Positions 52,874-62,098 of a stretch of DNA of 64,000 bases are shown here, piece by piece. How positions within the stretch are numbered: position 1 is the first letter of the stretch; every line of letters begins with the position of its first letter. The DNA is taken from positions 186,001 through 250,000 of the forward strand of contig JBJZOS010000002.1 in the NCBI GenBank assembly GCA_046269235.1, given 5' to 3'. The translations under genes and the position numbers were made by a program. Origin of the DNA: Soonwooa sp032078105 (lineage in GTDB: Bacteria > Bacteroidota > Bacteroidia > Flavobacteriales > Weeksellaceae). A model generated the notes under the pieces. That model saw only the letters and a program-made list of their open reading frames with translations, ran no database searches and was not told the origin of the DNA.

Positions 52874-53878
52874 ATGAATTCTAGTGCTCAAAATAGCAGC
52901 AAAAATAATTTCCGATTCCAGCGAAATGTGGCAATCATCGGGATTGTATTATTTGTAGCCAAACTTATTGCGTGGCGACTAACCAATTCTGATGCTGTAT
53001 TCTCTGACGCTATGGAAAGCATTGTTAACATCATTGCCTCCTTTATGGGACTATATGCCTTATATGTTGCGGCAAAACCCAAAGATGAAGACCATCCTTA
53101 TGGCCACGGAAAAGTTGAGTTTATCACCTCAGGTGTGGAAGGTACACTAATTATATTTGCTGGTGTGGTCATCATAGTACAAGCTGTTAATTCTCTTTTA
53201 AGTAACAATGTTCCTGGTAAGTTAGATTGGGGAATTGCGATTGTTGCCGCAACAGCAATTATCAACTATATCATGGGCTACATTTCACTTCAAAAGGGAT
53301 TAAAAGAAAAATCTCTCGTATTACAAAGCTCTGGCAAGCATTTGATGACCGATACGATTACGACAGCTGGTGTTGTCATAAGTTTAATCATTGTTTATAT
53401 AACCAAATTATTTTGGCTAGATGCCGTTGTTGCTATTCTGTTCGGGTCGTACATTATTGTTGTGGGTTACAAAATAGTTCGAAAATCTTTGAGCGGCATC
53501 ATGGACGAACAAGACTTAGACTTGATTGAAAAAATTGCTGAAATCCTTGAAAAAAATCGGGAGGAAGATTGGATCGATGTCCACAATATGAAAATTCAAC
53601 AATTTGGGTCAAATCTTCACATCGATGCCCACATCACATTTCCCTATTATTATTCGCTGAGAGAAGCTCATCAAGAGATGGAAAAAGTGATATTAGTTTT
53701 AGCAAAAAATACAAAAAGACAGGTAGAATTTAATTTTCACATGGATGATTGCAAGCCAAAATCATGTGAAGTTTGTCAATTAAAAAACTGTCCCGTTCGC
53801 GAAAAAGAATTTCTAAAAAGGATCACTTGGACTGCGCAAAATATTACGCAACCTGATAAACACGACAGAAATAATTAA
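52874..53878 (+). CDS. Cation diffusion facilitator family transporter
   Basis: A 334-residue CDF transporter for divalent metal efflux. Six membrane helices are predicted in the first 210 residues. The metal site residues appear as DAMESIVNIIA (helix 2) and SSGKHLMTDTITTAG (helix 5, H-x-x-x-D), with HPYGHGKVEF after helix 2. A cytoplasmic ferredoxin-like domain follows. The C-terminus has a cysteine-rich tail CKPKSCEVCQLKNC, unusual for the family and suited to metal binding. Zn, Fe or Co specificity cannot be told. Confidence 0.92.
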   Translation: MNSSAQNSSKNNFRFQRNVAIIGIVLFVAKLIAWRLTNSDAVFSDAMESIVNIIASFMGLYALYVAAKPKDEDHPYGHGKVEFITSGVEGTLIIFAGVVIIVQAVNSLLSNNVPGKLDWGIAIVAATAIINYIMGYISLQKGLKEKSLVLQSSGKHLMTDTITTAGVVISLIIVYITKLFWLDAVVAILFGSYIIVVGYKIVRKSLSGIMDEQDLDLIEKIAEILEKNREEDWIDVHNMKIQQFGSNLHIDAHITFPYYYSLREAHQEMEKVILVLAKNTKRQVEFNFHMDDCKPKSCEVCQLKNCPVREKEFLKRITWTAQNITQPDKHDRNN

Positions 53879-54312
53879 GACGACGTGGTCAACAAATGTT
53901 TTCTGTAATAAAATATGGGTACAATTAACAACAAAGTCATTGGTTGAATAACGAATCTTCGAATGTAGAATGCGAACAAATTTCCGATCTCGAAGTAGGT
54001 ATAGATACAGTAAAGATAGATTGGAAAGACAATTGCGAAGACGATAAGCATTAATACAACCGCTTGCTTAGTCCATATTTTATTTCTGAATAAATTCTGG
54101 ATAATAATTGTTGAAAAGATCAAATTAAGAAAAAACCTCAGCAAATAACTAAAAATAAGTTTTGTATCGTCAAATTTCGGAAAAGCATTAGCTTTTAATT
54201 CATCTTTAAAATAAGCTAAAAACGGATCAAAAAATAACTTATCCTCCAAAGATCTCACAACGATTAATCCTGCCAGTCCAAGAATAACGAAAAGAATATT
54301 AAGCGGTTTCAT
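53875..54312 (-). CDS. Exosortase F system-associated protein
   Basis: A 145-residue membrane protein with four hydrophobic segments (about 4-19, 52-70, 82-105, 120-138). It starts inside the end of the exosortase gene (14-bp overlap), which is the hallmark position of the flavobacterial exosortase-F-associated family. The protein presumably acts with XrtF in the inner membrane; the mechanism is unknown. Confidence 0.82.
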   Translation of the reverse strand: MKPLNILFVILGLAGLIVVRSLEDKLFFDPFLAYFKDELKANAFPKFDDTKLIFSYLLRFFLNLIFSTIIIQNLFRNKIWTKQAVVLMLIVFAIVFPIYLYCIYTYFEIGNLFAFYIRRFVIQPMTLLLIVPIFYYRKHLLTTSS

Positions 54313-54835
54313 CTTCCTTTTTTAAAGCAAAAAACTTGATCCAAACAATCCATAAAACAATCACCGTTCCGTAGATAATCGCTGGAAAAACATAATCGTG
54401 AAACATTTTCCCATATTGCGGAAAATCTGATATTACCATATTAAGACAAGCGATTCGGACGAAATTCATCACATGCAGCGCAAGCAAGCCCAGGATAACA
54501 AAAACAATGGTTTTCGGACCTTTGTAAAACGCAAAAATAAAGGCAACAAACATGATCATCACAGATACCGCATTGCATCCTTCAACCATTCTGGTCAAAT
54601 AATCGCCACGCACGATAAATCGAATACCTTCTGTACCAACACCGTCTTGTAAGATTGATGTAAAACCACAAGTGTTTTGGAACCAATTAGACTGTCCTGC
54701 AACCCAACGTGAAAACGGATCAATAACTGCGCCGTCGAACCGATTAAGATACAATTGATACAATAAAAGTAAAACCAAATAAATCCCCACAAAACGTAGA
54801 AGAATTTTCAAAACTGGTTTTAGATCTTTTAACAT
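54299..54835 (-). CDS. xrtF: Exosortase family protein XrtF
   Basis: A 178-residue polytopic membrane cysteine protease/transpeptidase of the exosortase family, thought to cleave C-terminal sorting tags and pass proteins to the cell surface. The catalytic triad is intact: Cys87 in VEGCNAV, Arg127 in NFVRIAC and His146 in MFHDYVFP. Its small size fits XrtF. The associated protein overlaps it downstream. No substrate with an evident sorting tag is seen in this window. Confidence 0.88.
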   Translation of the reverse strand: MLKDLKPVLKILLRFVGIYLVLLLLYQLYLNRFDGAVIDPFSRWVAGQSNWFQNTCGFTSILQDGVGTEGIRFIVRGDYLTRMVEGCNAVSVMIMFVAFIFAFYKGPKTIVFVILGLLALHVMNFVRIACLNMVISDFPQYGKMFHDYVFPAIIYGTVIVLWIVWIKFFALKKEDETA

Positions 54836-54912
54836 AAAACAAAACTACATAATTATTTGCATCTTTTAATAATATCGACATTCTTAAAGTCTAAATAATT
54901 AAATTTGCTGTT

Positions 54913-55926
54913 ATGGAATCACATATCAACGAATTCTTTAACAATTTTTGTCACAGCGAAAACACCAACATTATTGCGCTGCCTCTAAGCGGATCTTCGC
55001 GCAAAAATTATATCGCAAGTTTTGGTGATAAAAAATATGTAATCACAGACAACGATAATCTACGAGAAAACGAAGTGTTCTTTTATTTCACAGAGGTTTT
55101 TTCAACGTTAAATCTTAACACACCAAAGATTTTTAAAATCTCAGATAATCGTCGAGTTTATATCCAAGAATATTTGGGGGAAGATACGTTATCCGAAATT
55201 ATTTCCACCGAATCTGCTGACACAAGAATTAAATCGCTTGCCAGAAAAACACTAAAGCAACTATTTGATTTACAGCAAAAAAGCATCAACAAAATTGATT
55301 ATACAAAAACTTTCGATTACGAAAAATATGATGAACATGCCATTCTTCACGACTTGTATTATTTCAAGAATTTTTTAGTTGATGTTTTAGAAATCAATTA
55401 TCACAAATCGAAACTTCTAAAAGAATTTCAGACGATCACAAAAAAAATTTCAGAATTAGAACCCAAAGGTCTGATGATTCGCGATTTTCAGGCGAGGAAT
55501 ATTATGGTGGATCACAATGACGATATTTTCTTTATCGATTATCAAGGGGCAATGTTTGGACCGCTGATGTACGATGTTATCTCATTTTTGTATCAAGCAA
55601 AGGCTAATTTTTCTACTGAACTTAAGCAAGAGATGTTAGATTATTATATTTCTCTATTCTCTGAAAAAAAAGAGCGAGAAATGCTTAAAAATTCTATTAA
55701 GCCAATTATTATGATGCGCTATCTTCAAGTATTAGGTGCGTATGGTTTCCGGGGTTTAATTCAAAGGAAAAAACATTTCATCAATAGTCTCGACCAAGGC
55801 ATTAAAAATATTGTTGAATTATCTGCAACTTGGCCTGATCTACAAGCTTATCCCGAACTTCTAAATGTTATACAACGACTGGAAATGACGGATACGAAAC
55901 TTAAAATCGAAAATATTCTACAATAA
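54913..55926 (+). CDS. Phosphotransferase (aminoglycoside-phosphotransferase/choline-kinase-like)
   Basis: A 337-residue kinase-fold protein. The Brenner motif appears as MIRDFQARNIMV (His of the usual HxD replaced by Ile-Arg) and the metal motif as FFIDYQGAMFG. Other family marks are YIQEYLGEDTLSE in the hinge region and YDVISFLYQAK. Relatives phosphorylate small molecules such as cell-wall sugars; antibiotic resistance is not implied. It stands alone, divergent from xrtF. Confidence 0.85.
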   Translation: MESHINEFFNNFCHSENTNIIALPLSGSSRKNYIASFGDKKYVITDNDNLRENEVFFYFTEVFSTLNLNTPKIFKISDNRRVYIQEYLGEDTLSEIISTESADTRIKSLARKTLKQLFDLQQKSINKIDYTKTFDYEKYDEHAILHDLYYFKNFLVDVLEINYHKSKLLKEFQTITKKISELEPKGLMIRDFQARNIMVDHNDDIFFIDYQGAMFGPLMYDVISFLYQAKANFSTELKQEMLDYYISLFSEKKEREMLKNSIKPIIMMRYLQVLGAYGFRGLIQRKKHFINSLDQGIKNIVELSATWPDLQAYPELLNVIQRLEMTDTKLKIENILQ

Positions 55927-55933
55927 CAATCAA

Positions 55934-55970
55934 AAAAAAACTTCAAATTACTTTGAAGTTTTTTTTTATT
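55934..55970. terminator. Bidirectional terminator
   Basis: Stem AAACTTCAAA / TTTGAAGTTT with a 4-nt loop, A-run left and T-run right, lies between the convergent phosphotransferase and NlpC/P60 genes. Confidence 0.88.
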
Positions 55971-55978
55971 ATTTAATC

Positions 55979-56653
55979 TTAATTTATTTGACTTTGATTA
56001 GAGGTTTGATTAAGAACCAAGCTATTCTCTTTCAAAATCCTCTTTGCAAAACGATATCTCGGCCCCCAATATTTGTCATTAAGTGAAGATACCATCACAC
56101 CTCTTGATGTTGCAGAATGTATAAATTTAACTTCCCCATTCTCATCAACTTCTTCAACAATACCCACGTGAGAAATACGACCTCTACCATGAGAGAAGAA
56201 TACTAAGTCGCCTTTTTTAAGCTCTGACTTATCAACAGAGTCTCCTTCTTGCGATTGTGCGGCAGCAACTCTTGGAAGGTTAACACCAGCGGCAGCGCCA
56301 AAAACTGAAAGTACAAAGGCAGAGCAGTCGATTCCACTTCTAGTTGTACCTCCATATCTGTAAGGCGTTCCAAGATAAGTACTTGCTTCGTCTAATATGC
56401 TGTCGATTGTTTTTTCGTGCTTGATAGCTTCTGCAATCATCGATGCTTTGATCGAGTTAGAAGCGTTATTAAGAGATGCCAACATTCTTTTTGCTTGAAT
56501 GTTATCTGATGTTTCAGCTTTAACAACTACTGGAGTTACTTTGGCATCGGTTTTGTATATATTTGGTTGTGATACAACATAGTTTGATACACATGATTGT
56601 AGGGAGAATGTTGTAATGGTCGCTACTAAATAAAACAGAACTCTTTTCTTCAT
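55979..56653 (-). CDS. C40 family (NlpC/P60) peptidase lipoprotein
   Basis: A 224-residue lipoprotein (signal ending FSLQSC, Cys 21) with a spacer helix (about 50-90) and an NlpC/P60 domain (about 90-212). The catalytic triad is Cys110 (GIDCSAF), His162 (ISHVGIV) and His179 (FIHSA). These enzymes cut peptidoglycan stem peptides, here in the periplasm. It is transcribed alone. Confidence 0.93.
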   Translation of the reverse strand: MKKRVLFYLVATITTFSLQSCVSNYVVSQPNIYKTDAKVTPVVVKAETSDNIQAKRMLASLNNASNSIKASMIAEAIKHEKTIDSILDEASTYLGTPYRYGGTTRSGIDCSAFVLSVFGAAAGVNLPRVAAAQSQEGDSVDKSELKKGDLVFFSHGRGRISHVGIVEEVDENGEVKFIHSATSRGVMVSSLNDKYWGPRYRFAKRILKENSLVLNQTSNQSQIN

Positions 56654-56803
56654 ATATATTTATTTAAACGTGTTAAATAGGTTTCTTTTTGTTCAAATGC
56701 AAGGCAAATTTAGAGAATACCTATAGAAGAGCTTTTCATATTGAATTATCAGAAGCTCGTTTTAACACATTTTAACATTTTTAATTAGAATGTTAACCAA
56801 AAA

Positions 56804-56846
56804 CGAATCGCAAAGCACCATTTTAGGGACTTTGCGATTTTATTTT
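56804..56846. terminator. Terminator-like hairpin
   Basis: A 10-bp stem (AATCGCAAAG / CTTTGCGATT) with a 14-nt loop and T-run lies in the gap between the NlpC/P60 gene and the acetyltransferase remnant; no intact gene ends beside it. Confidence 0.6.
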
Positions 56847-56933
56847 GTTTAAGATTCTTTAACAATTATCATAGACATCTATTTAGATTTTAGAAATCAT
56901 CTATTTAGTTACAGTTTTAGATTTTATAAAACA

Positions 56934-57370
56934 CTAGCTTGTTCCAACGCCTTGATATTGTTCATAGTTCTCGATAATTTGATGGCCACACTTCTTGCAC
57001 AAAGCAATTGCTTCCGGCTGATTAACGCCTGTTTCTAAGTTTAAGTTTTGGAAATCTAGATACTTTGCCCAAGTTTCTAATCTTTTTAAAAGTTGATAAG
57101 AGGAACCTTGTCCGCGTTCGGAATCCAGAACGAACATTCTTTTTGACATCAGCAGCGCTGTAATCGTAAAATTTAATTAGAACCACAACCAACTGCTTTT
57201 TCATTTTTCAATAAAAGCAAACAATGTCTCAAAGTATCAACTCCATTAAACGGATGATAAAAGTCGTGATCGTCGCCATCACGAATGACCAAGTCCGCAT
57301 CCAAAAGCCTTACAAGCGATTGGAAATCTAGATTTGTATAATCTGTTTTCTTTATTTCAATCCTATACAT
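56934..57370 (-). pseudogene. Frameshifted GNAT family acetyltransferase
   Basis: Three overlapping minus-strand frames join into one GNAT protein. They are MYRIEIKKTDYTNLDFQSLV ... LLKNEKAVGCGS, then IKFYDYSAADVKK, then KRMFVLDSERGQGSSYQLL ... EAIALCKKCGH. The acetyl-CoA loop survives as RGQGSSYQLL. Two frame changes near 57,180 and 57,145 break it, and bases appear to be lost there. After the final stop the frame reads CFIK, resembling the usual C-terminal continuation. The gene is not expected to be functional. Confidence 0.8.
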
Positions 57371-57497
57371 ATATATAAGGTATAACTCTTTGATTTAAAT
57401 GAAATTGCTTCGCACGTCTAATATTCTGATAGAAGTTCGCGACGCATTGCTTGACTAGAATGATTGTAATATATCTACAATAACCTGTTAGTAGTTA

Positions 57498-57606
57498 GTA
57501 GCCCCGATAGAAACGACATCCTTTTGTGGTGTAGCGAGGCGACGGAGCGCAGCGGAGTCGTCCGAGCGACACTACAAAAGATATAGTTGATAGCGGGAAA
57601 AGCTCC
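57498..57606 (+). repeat. Dispersed structured intergenic repeat, copy 3
   Basis: It begins TAGCCCCGATAGAAACGACAT and ends GATAGCGGGAAAAGCTCC. CTTTTGTGGTGT pairs with ACACTACAAAAG (one mismatch), and the interior CGACGGAGCGCAGCGGAGTCG is itself nearly palindromic. It lies between the acetyltransferase remnant and the glnN terminator. Confidence 0.75.
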
Positions 57607-57618
57607 AAACAAAAAAGC

Positions 57619-57650
57619 TCCAAAAAAAGGCCTACAACTGTAGGCCTTGT
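57619..57650 (-). terminator. Rho-independent terminator of glnN
   Basis: A perfect 10-bp stem (AAGGCCTACA / TGTAGGCCTT) with a 2-nt loop; on the minus strand a seven-T run follows. Confidence 0.9.
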
Positions 57651-57654
57651 GATT

Positions 57655-59853
57655 TTATCTTGTGAATAAAAGCTCTCTGTATTTGGTCATCGGCCAAAGC
57701 TCGTCATCAACCATCATCTCCAGTGCGTCCGATCCGTCGCGAATCACATCAAACAAAGGCTTTACTTTGTTACAATATGCGTCAGCTTGTTTGTGACTGT
57801 CTTTTGTATTTTTCGCTGTTTCTTTTTCTTTAAGAAGCTCGTCAACACCTAATTTGATTTTAGAAACGTTTTCAGAAATCTGAGTAATCAAACTGATTTG
57901 CTCTTTTCCTAAAATTTTGAATTCTTTATCACCGAAAATTTCCTTTAGACCTTTAACGTTCTCAATCAATCTATTTTGATAGTTAAGCGCTGCAGGAATA
58001 ATATGGTTTCTGGCAATATCAGCTAAAACCCTAGCTTCGATATCGATAACTGTTGAGTATTTCTCAAATTTGATTTCGTTTCTCGCTTCGAATTCTCTGT
58101 GAGAATAAATTTTTAAATCTTCAAAAAGCTCAGAAAACTTAGAATTTAGTTCTTGCTTTAACGCTTCAGGAGTTGTTTTGTGATTGTTTAAGCCTCTTTT
58201 CTTAGCTTCTTTAGCCCAGTCATCAGAATATCCATCACCTTCGAACAAAATGGTTTTCGATTGTTTGATATACTCTCTCAACACATTGAAAATCGCTTCG
58301 TCTTTCTTAAGTCCACCTTCGATCAATGCATCAACTTCTGTTTTGAAAACTCGAAGTTGCTTTGCTGCAATAGCATTCATCACCGTCATTACTTCCGCAC
58401 AGTTTGCAGAAGATCCAACTGCACGAATCTCGAACTTGTTACCTGTAAAAGCGAAAGGCGACGTTCTGTTTCTATCTGTGTTATCCAAAAGAATTTCAGG
58501 AATTTTACCAACAACATTTAGTTTTAATTCTGTTTTTTCTTCTGGCGATAATTTTCCGTCGGTTACCTTTTCAAGTTCTTCCAAAACGCTAAACAATTGA
58601 CTTCCGATAAAGGCAGAGATTATTGCTGGCGGCGCTTCGTTAGCTCCCAAACGGTGGTCGTTACTTGCCGATGCGATACTTGCTCTCAACAAATCTGCAT
58701 AATCATGAACTGCTTTAAGTGAATTGACAAAGAACGTCAAGAATTGAAGGTTTTTCTTTGGATTTTTTCCTGGACTTAAAAGGTTTTCACCTGTATCTGT
58801 CGCCAAACTCCAGTTGTTGTGCTTTCCACTTCCATTAACTCCTGCGAAAGGTTTCTCATGGAATAGAATATGGAAATGGTGCTTGTGTGCAATTCTCGCC
58901 ATAACATCCATCAATAAAGAGTTGTGATCGACCGCCACATTACATTCTTCAAACATAGGCGCCAACTCGAATTGATTCGGAGCAACTTCATTATGACGTG
59001 TCGTCACTGGAATCCCCAACTTCATACATTCGATTTCTAATTCTTTCATGAAGTTCATCACTCTTGTAGGAATCGATCCGAAATAATGATCATCTAATTG
59101 TTGTCCCTTTGCTGGTGAATGCCCTAATAAAGTTTTACCCGTTAATACCAAATCTGGACGAGACATGTATAATGCTGAATCTACCAAGAAGTATTCTTGC
59201 TCCCAACCTAAAGTTGGTGTTACTTTGGTCACATTTTTATCAAAGTAGGCTTTACAAACATCTGTAGCAGCTTCGTCAACAGCGTTGAGTGCACGTAGTA
59301 AAGGTGTTTTGTAATCTAAAGTTTCTCCCGTATAAGAAATGAAAATCGAAGGAATACAAAGTGTCGTTCCCATGATAAATGCTGGCGACGTGGGATCCCA
59401 CGCGGTATATCCTCTTGCTTCAAACGTATTTCTAATGCCACCATTCGGGAAAGAAGAAGCGTCTGGCTCCTGTTGAATCAACATTCCACCGTTGAAACGC
59501 TCGATTGCTCTATCGCCTTCAATCGGTGTAAAAAATGAATCGTGCTTTTCTGCAGTCGTACCAGTTAATGGCTGAAACCAGTGCGTGTAGTGTGTTACAC
59601 CTTTGGACATCGCCCAATCCTTCATGGCAACTGCAACTTGATCTGCAATATGTCTTTGGATTTGAGTTCCTTTTTTGATTGCATCCATAATTGAGTTGAA
59701 TGCTTCTTTTGTTAAATACTCTCTCATGGTGTATTCTGAAAACACGTTGCTGCAGAATAATTCTGAAAGTTTTACGGGAACATCCACGAAATTGTCTTTT
59801 CTATAATTTCTAAAAGGAAGTTCTGCTAAGGCTTTAAATCTTAATGTTGACAT
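57655..59853 (-). CDS. glnN: Type III glutamine synthetase
   Basis: A 732-residue glutamine synthetase of the GSIII class, the long form common in Bacteroidota. The N-terminal GSIII region (AVAMKDWAMSKGVTHYTHWF) is followed by the catalytic core with GWEQEYFLVD, TRHNEVAPNQFELAP, the FHEKPFAGVNGSGKHNNWS ATP/glutamate loop and NRTSPFAFTGNKFEIRAVGS. The last 200 residues are the GSIII-specific helical extension. It is the main ammonium-assimilating enzyme candidate here. No nearby PII gene is present. Confidence 0.96.
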   Translation of the reverse strand: MSTLRFKALAELPFRNYRKDNFVDVPVKLSELFCSNVFSEYTMREYLTKEAFNSIMDAIKKGTQIQRHIADQVAVAMKDWAMSKGVTHYTHWFQPLTGTTAEKHDSFFTPIEGDRAIERFNGGMLIQQEPDASSFPNGGIRNTFEARGYTAWDPTSPAFIMGTTLCIPSIFISYTGETLDYKTPLLRALNAVDEAATDVCKAYFDKNVTKVTPTLGWEQEYFLVDSALYMSRPDLVLTGKTLLGHSPAKGQQLDDHYFGSIPTRVMNFMKELEIECMKLGIPVTTRHNEVAPNQFELAPMFEECNVAVDHNSLLMDVMARIAHKHHFHILFHEKPFAGVNGSGKHNNWSLATDTGENLLSPGKNPKKNLQFLTFFVNSLKAVHDYADLLRASIASASNDHRLGANEAPPAIISAFIGSQLFSVLEELEKVTDGKLSPEEKTELKLNVVGKIPEILLDNTDRNRTSPFAFTGNKFEIRAVGSSANCAEVMTVMNAIAAKQLRVFKTEVDALIEGGLKKDEAIFNVLREYIKQSKTILFEGDGYSDDWAKEAKKRGLNNHKTTPEALKQELNSKFSELFEDLKIYSHREFEARNEIKFEKYSTVIDIEARVLADIARNHIIPAALNYQNRLIENVKGLKEIFGDKEFKILGKEQISLITQISENVSKIKLGVDELLKEKETAKNTKDSHKQADAYCNKVKPLFDVIRDGSDALEMMVDDELWPMTKYRELLFTR

Positions 59854-60163
59854 ATAACATATATTTTAATAGGGCAAATTTAATAAAAAACCAAAAACAA
59901 AATCAAACACCCCTAGAATTTTAATGTTAAATTTAAAAAAAAAATAAATCCAACAGACGACCCCCAAAAATTACCAGCCTTTAAAATGTTACTAAATAAA
60001 AAACATTTGTCAATATTAATGCATTATGAATTTTTTGAAAACACAATCAGATATCATGTTTAATATACATAAAATGCGTTTGATTAACAGTATCTTTACA
60101 TAGAATTAGCTTTATCTAATAAAATTTGCTAACTTTGCGAACTTTTCTAAAAACAAAAACATT
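59854..60163. other. Divergent intergenic region between glnN and the DUF6909-like gene
   Basis: This 310-bp AT-rich region must hold the promoters of both divergent genes. TAACTTTG at 60,130-60,137 fits a -7 box 26 bp before the rightward ATG, but no -33 TTG is correctly placed. I see no riboswitch or regulator site I can name. Confidence 0.4.
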
Positions 60164-61831
60164 ATGGTAAATTCTAGAGCAAGAGAGACCACAGAAGCGA
60201 TTGAAAGATTATACGTTTCTATGAGACACTTATTTTATAGAGGATTTTTTAAACCTTCTGGCGTTTCTGGTGAGTCATTAAGAAAACTTTTGACAATTAT
60301 CCAACCGGAGATCTACGGAAGCATGGGCAATCCACATAAAATAGAACTCAGCGGTCTACTTTATGTTTTGGACCGTTTGCCTGAAGGTATCGAAGAATGC
60401 GCATTTATCCATCTAACTTCTGATGAAGGATTTGAAAAAGGCAGCTTCGAGCCAATTGTTCCGAAAAAACGTCGTAGAAACTGTTACAGAATCGACGAAC
60501 ACCAAATGAACATCGAAGTTCTACTAGGCCGTTCCGAAATTTATGATATCCTTACCCACTTAACATTCCTATATCTAGAAGCGGACAAAATCAGAAATAT
60601 TGGCTTTGATATGCAAGATGGCGGAAGACCAAGACGCGTTTGGAAAATTATCGAAGAGGTTGCTATCGGCGAGAAAAAATACAGTCGAAAAGAAAAAGAA
60701 GTTGCATTAATACATCTATCATCTTTGTTAGGAAGAACTTTTGATGAAACTTTAGATGCTTACAATGACTTTGGTGACGACGCTAATCCTGATAGACTAT
60801 TCAAAATCATCTATTGGTTAGGGCAAGTTAGCTTAGATGATTGGAAGGAAGTTAGAAATCGTGAAATCTATTTTTCATCGATTCTTCAAGAACGTGTTGG
60901 TCATCACCTTTTCGGAGAAAGATGGGCAAACAAAATAAAGTCTGTTCTTTACGAAAACAACCTGCACATGCGTCCTTTACACATCATTAGTGCGAATATG
61001 CACAGTGTGAAAAACATGTTGTATGCCAATGATGCTTTAGGTAAAAAGGCTAAAAAAGAAATCGATTACAAACTTTTTGAAGAGATTTCTAACAAGAAAG
61101 CTTTACAAGACAAGATCCTTCACACATCGCAAGAGCAAGGTCTTATCTATATTAAAGACCAAAGCGGAAGTAATATTGATGTACAAATAATTGACATTTC
61201 TAAAACAAATCTTAAGAATACGGCTTTTGCTGACTCAACTCCTTCTGGTGACGAAGTGATTTTGGTTTTCGACTACGCTTTCGGTGAGCAGGCTTACGAA
61301 GTGATGGACGAATTATTAAGACCATACGATGCTAATGGCGAAATCTACACCATGAAAGTGAAATCCATCTCCATCATGGGTAAAGCTGGAATTCTGGAAG
61401 GTCAAAAAGGCGACATTATGATTCCAACGTCTCACATTTTTGAAGGCACGGCGGACAACTATCCTTTCGTTAACGCTTTGGATTTGGAGGATTTCCAAGA
61501 TGATGAATTAAAAGCTTTTGAAGGTCCGATGATTACCGTTTTGGGAACATCGCTTCAAAACAAAGATATTCTTTCATATTTTATGAATACTTCTTGGAAA
61601 GCCATTGGTCTAGAAATGGAAGGTGCGCATTATCAAAAAGCCATCCAAGTTGCCAGCAAAATCCGTCACCATATCAGCGAAGATCTTTTCGTTTGCTATG
61701 CTTATTACGCATCGGATAATCCGTTAGAAACTGGTAGCACGTTATCTTCTGGAGGTCTTGGTCTAACAGGTGTAAAACCAACTTATCTTATTACGTTAAG
61801 AATCCTTGAAAAGATCCTTGGTAAAGTATAA
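60164..61831 (+). CDS. DUF6909-like conserved protein, C-terminal part resembling nucleoside phosphorylases
   Basis: A 555-residue cytosolic protein without signal or membrane helices. The N-terminal part (MVNSRARETTEAIERLY, LEADKIRNIGFDMQDGGRP) is conserved in flavobacteria. The C-terminal third has ILEGQKGDIMIPTSHIFEG, then IGLEMEGAHYQKAIQVASK and YYASDNPLE, the order and spacing of substrate-site segments in the PNP/MTA nucleosidase superfamily (M-E-G-A and S-D). The DUF6909 name is from memory of flavobacterial annotations. A nucleoside-related activity is an inference. Confidence 0.7.
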   Translation: MVNSRARETTEAIERLYVSMRHLFYRGFFKPSGVSGESLRKLLTIIQPEIYGSMGNPHKIELSGLLYVLDRLPEGIEECAFIHLTSDEGFEKGSFEPIVPKKRRRNCYRIDEHQMNIEVLLGRSEIYDILTHLTFLYLEADKIRNIGFDMQDGGRPRRVWKIIEEVAIGEKKYSRKEKEVALIHLSSLLGRTFDETLDAYNDFGDDANPDRLFKIIYWLGQVSLDDWKEVRNREIYFSSILQERVGHHLFGERWANKIKSVLYENNLHMRPLHIISANMHSVKNMLYANDALGKKAKKEIDYKLFEEISNKKALQDKILHTSQEQGLIYIKDQSGSNIDVQIIDISKTNLKNTAFADSTPSGDEVILVFDYAFGEQAYEVMDELLRPYDANGEIYTMKVKSISIMGKAGILEGQKGDIMIPTSHIFEGTADNYPFVNALDLEDFQDDELKAFEGPMITVLGTSLQNKDILSYFMNTSWKAIGLEMEGAHYQKAIQVASKIRHHISEDLFVCYAYYASDNPLETGSTLSSGGLGLTGVKPTYLITLRILEKILGKV

Positions 61832-61861
61832 AACAAGCTTTAAAACTAAATTTTTCAATAT

Positions 61862-61895
61862 AAAAAATCCCAAACTTAATAGGTTTGGGATTTTC
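61862..61895 (+). terminator. Rho-independent terminator
   Basis: An 11-bp stem (AAATCCCAAAC / GTTTGGGATTT) with a 7-nt loop and T-run, 30 bp after the DUF6909-like gene. Confidence 0.9.
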
Positions 61896-62098
61896 TATGT
61901 TTTATCAGAGCCTTTAAGCTCTAAAAAGTTATTTTTAACCAAATAATGGATCTCTTTTTCTAATCAGAATTGGCTTGTTGTCATCAAATTAGAACGTACA
62001 CTCGCGCACGAATCTCTGATTTTGAGAAAACTATAATCTAGATCTTAAAAAAATAACAAGCGTATCTTTTCATTTTTAAAAATAAATAATCCTCGAAC

